Assembly: GCA_964020085.1 (NCBI GenBank)
Contig: OZ026595.1
Coordinates: 1,672,501 to 1,736,500, forward strand
DNA length: 64,000 bases
Reading direction: 5' to 3'
From: Micromussa lordhowensis
Lineage: Eukaryota > Cnidaria > Anthozoa > Scleractinia > Lobophylliidae
The notes under the pieces were generated by a model. The model was not told the origin of the DNA. It saw nothing but the letters and a program-made list of their open reading frames with translations, and did not search any database. Numbering within the stretch: the first letter of the stretch is position 1; the number at the start of each line of letters is the position of its first letter. The position numbers and the translations under genes were made by a program. This document shows positions 50,501 to 64,000 of the stretch, in pieces.

Positions 50501-50865
50501 CTTGTTCCGCAACCAAAAACTACTGCAACAGTGCCTTAATGACTTTCGGAAAATCTATTAAACTGAAGAGAAAAAGAGCAGCTAGAATGACTACACCGGG
50601 GAATGTTTCGCTATCAAGATCAGCTTCATAATTCAATAGTGTCAGGGAATAAATTACAATGTTGTCAGTCGTAATCACTTCCGAGAAAAAATACTGACAG
50701 TTAGTTATCAAACCGTTGATGACGCAATAGTCCAGTAAAATCACTCGTAATTTCTTCACGCAGCAAACGTGGCTTGTTGAGACTACCTACCTGTCACACG
50801 TGAAATGTTCATGTTGCAACTATATACATTTCCGGGAAAAACGTTTCTTCTAAATAGGATTGAGA
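44541..50865. other. Non-coding stretch, no gene recognised
   Basis: AT-rich. It includes a ~24-bp tandem repeat (atcttatatatacctcatat) at 45701-45770 and a TTAC-type microsatellite near 46153-46173. Overlapping short frames at 47100-47425 show no family resemblance. Isolated splice-like sites occur without partners. Confidence 0.5.
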
Positions 50866-51077
50866 ACCCGTCCACATGTATCCCGATATTTTTGAATCCG
50901 CAACTTTTTCTATCCGGATTCAAAAATTTCCCCGTCCACACGTAGCCTTATTCAGGGAGAGCGGAGTAAAAAATGTTCGGATTCGCTGAGGAATTCACCG
51001 GATGCGGGTGGACGGAAGCCGTATCCAAAAAGAAAAAGTTGCGGATTCAAAAATATCCGGATACGTGTGGATGGGGC
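50866..51077 (+). mobile_element. TIR element, family C ('TCCACACGTATCCGGAT' type)
   Basis: The left arm, cccgtccacatgtatcccga continuing tatttttgaatccgcaactt, is matched in reverse complement by the right arm, aagttgcggattcaaaaata continuing tccggatacgtgtggatggg. The arms span about 55 bp, with an internal segment carrying further TCCGGATTC copies. It is non-coding. Confidence 0.75.
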
Positions 51078-51148
51078 TTAAAGAAATCGTTACAATGGAC
51101 CTTTTGGAGCCAGGTAGGCAACACGCGTTAGTAGTTAGTGTTTATTTA

Positions 51149-51332
51149 AGCAATAGACCACAAGTTTCTATGGGTTATAGGCTGATAAACCACGCGGGAT
51201 GTTGGTAGAACACGAGAAGAATCTGTAAATCACGAGCCGCAGGCGAGTGGTTTACGAATTCTTCGAGTGTTCTACCAACATCCCAAGTGGTTTATCAGCC
51301 TAAAACCCATAGAAACTTGTGGTCTATTGCTT
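51149..51332 (+). repeat. Foldback (hairpin) element, family 5
   Basis: The left arm, caatagaccacaagtttcta continuing tgggttataggctgataaac, is matched by the right arm, gtttatcagcctaaaaccca continuing tagaaacttgtggtctattg. The inner parts gatgttggtagaacac / gtgttctaccaacatc also pair. The linker is cacgagccgcaggcgagtgg (51231-51250), nearly identical to that of the hairpin at 19893. A tail with ccaatcagagcgc follows at 51408, and the pair ttatataataa (51332) / ttattatataaa (51435) suggests an end near 51447. Confidence 0.9.
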
Positions 51333-51447
51333 TTATATAATAATTCAGAAGACGCGCGATTTTCTCATGGGCCTTGTTTACCGGCACAATAACCCAGAGC
51401 TGATTGACCAATCAGAGCGCGCGCATTGATTTGGTTATTATATAAAT

Positions 51448-52239
51448 GGGGATACGATGGGAAATAATTTTGTTTTAAGTCGAATTCTGAAAAATTCCTG
51501 AATAGCAAGTTTAAGATATTAGATAAAAGATTGCATCGACCAAATTTCAGTGATGTAGCTGTGCTAGAAGGCGTTCAGTGGTGTTTTTAATTTCCCAGAC
51601 ATTTGTCTATGTTTTTTTTTTCCACCAAAGGGCGCAAACTTGTAAGCAGGCCGTGTACAAGTCCGCGGAAAAATTATAATACAGCCTCCGTTTTAGACAT
51701 ACTCTTTTACAAATTCCAATGCACACACAAGTCTGTATGTTTCCATTTTTTATAAGCATTCTTATAATCTACAGGCAGAAATTACACATTTATAAACGAC
51801 GAAACAACAAAGCGAGAGGAATTATTCCTTAGTGGGGTCTAGTGGGGTGATGTATGTTTTAATAAAAGGATGGAAAGGTTTGTAACCGTTTCTTCCAAAA
51901 ACGTTTGCAATGGGTTTCGAAATCCTACAATCATTCTACGTTGGTTGCGGAGTTTCTTAACACAAATTCGCTGTTTAACACAAGTTGCACGAAATTACAC
52001 GATTACTACTTTTTTAAAGTTACGGCTGCAAGACAAAATATGTACAGTAGCAACGCAGAGCCAAACTCTGCTTTTCGTAAACATCCTTGAATCTTGGCAA
52101 ACACGAGTATCATCAGTCGGAATGGATTGCGTGATCCGAGTTGTGTTTGAAGTCACGCAACAACGTTCACATCGGAAACTCAACGGAAGTCGTCGAGTCA
52201 CGGATACAAAACATCGCTTGGGTCATTCGAGTGTAAGCT
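51448..52239 (-). other. 3' flank and probable 3' UTR of SNRNP200
   Basis: Sequence after the SNRNP200 stop codon (read on the minus strand). ATTAAA at 51858-51863 is the nearest poly(A)-signal-like hexamer. Open frames here on the plus strand are not conserved proteins. Confidence 0.4.
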
Positions 52240-63956
<11,717 letters not shown>

Positions 63957-64000
63957 CTAGTGGAGAAAAAACAATGAATGTCGTTTACATGCCATAATGT

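Overview
The window looks like anthozoan (cnidarian) nuclear DNA, most likely from a stony coral. It is AT-rich and gene-sparse, with GT-AG introns, a protein gene split into many short exons, TATA/5'-UTR-like sites, and many short interspersed repeats (tRNA-headed SINEs, inverted-repeat elements, minisatellites). The repeats and the receptor sequences are of the kind I associate with corals and anemones. That is a judgement from memory, because no search could be run.

Four protein-coding genes can be supported. (1) 17356-18363 (+) is an intronless class A GPCR with amine-receptor hallmarks. (2) 33167-34570 (+) is a paralogue of it, split by one phase-0 intron just before TM3. (3) 39061-40179 (-) is an intronless peptide-type class A GPCR from a different subfamily. 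(4) 52240-63956 (-) holds the last 21 exons of SNRNP200/Brr2, the U5 snRNP helicase of the spliceosome. They encode the whole C-terminal helicase-Sec63 cassette (about 809 residues), and the gene runs off the right edge. All of its splice sites were placed by eye and keep one open frame throughout.

Layout: 1-17 kb is non-coding with scattered repeats, a TATA-like site and a possible leader exon at 6.4 kb. 17.3-18.4 kb is GPCR 1. 18.8-33 kb is non-coding with repeats and a strong TATA box plus possible leader exon at 25.6 kb. 33.2-34.6 kb is GPCR 2. 35.3-38.6 kb is a repeat-dense block. 39-40.2 kb is GPCR 3 on the other strand. 40.2-52 kb is non-coding with tandem and inverted duplications. 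52.2-64 kb is SNRNP200, whose introns carry four different tRNA-derived SINEs, a terminal-inverted-repeat element, a 160-bp higher-order minisatellite and a GC-AG intron.

The most unusual pattern is a set of long hairpin (foldback) elements at about 10.0, 19.9, 32.7, 35.6, 37.1, 38.05 and 51.15 kb. Their arms differ between families, yet several share a central linker of the GAGCCGnAGGCGAG type, and four are followed at 76-327 bp by a CCAATCAG-containing tail. The genes are not a functional cluster: two related receptors, one unrelated receptor and a housekeeping splicing gene are simply neighbours.
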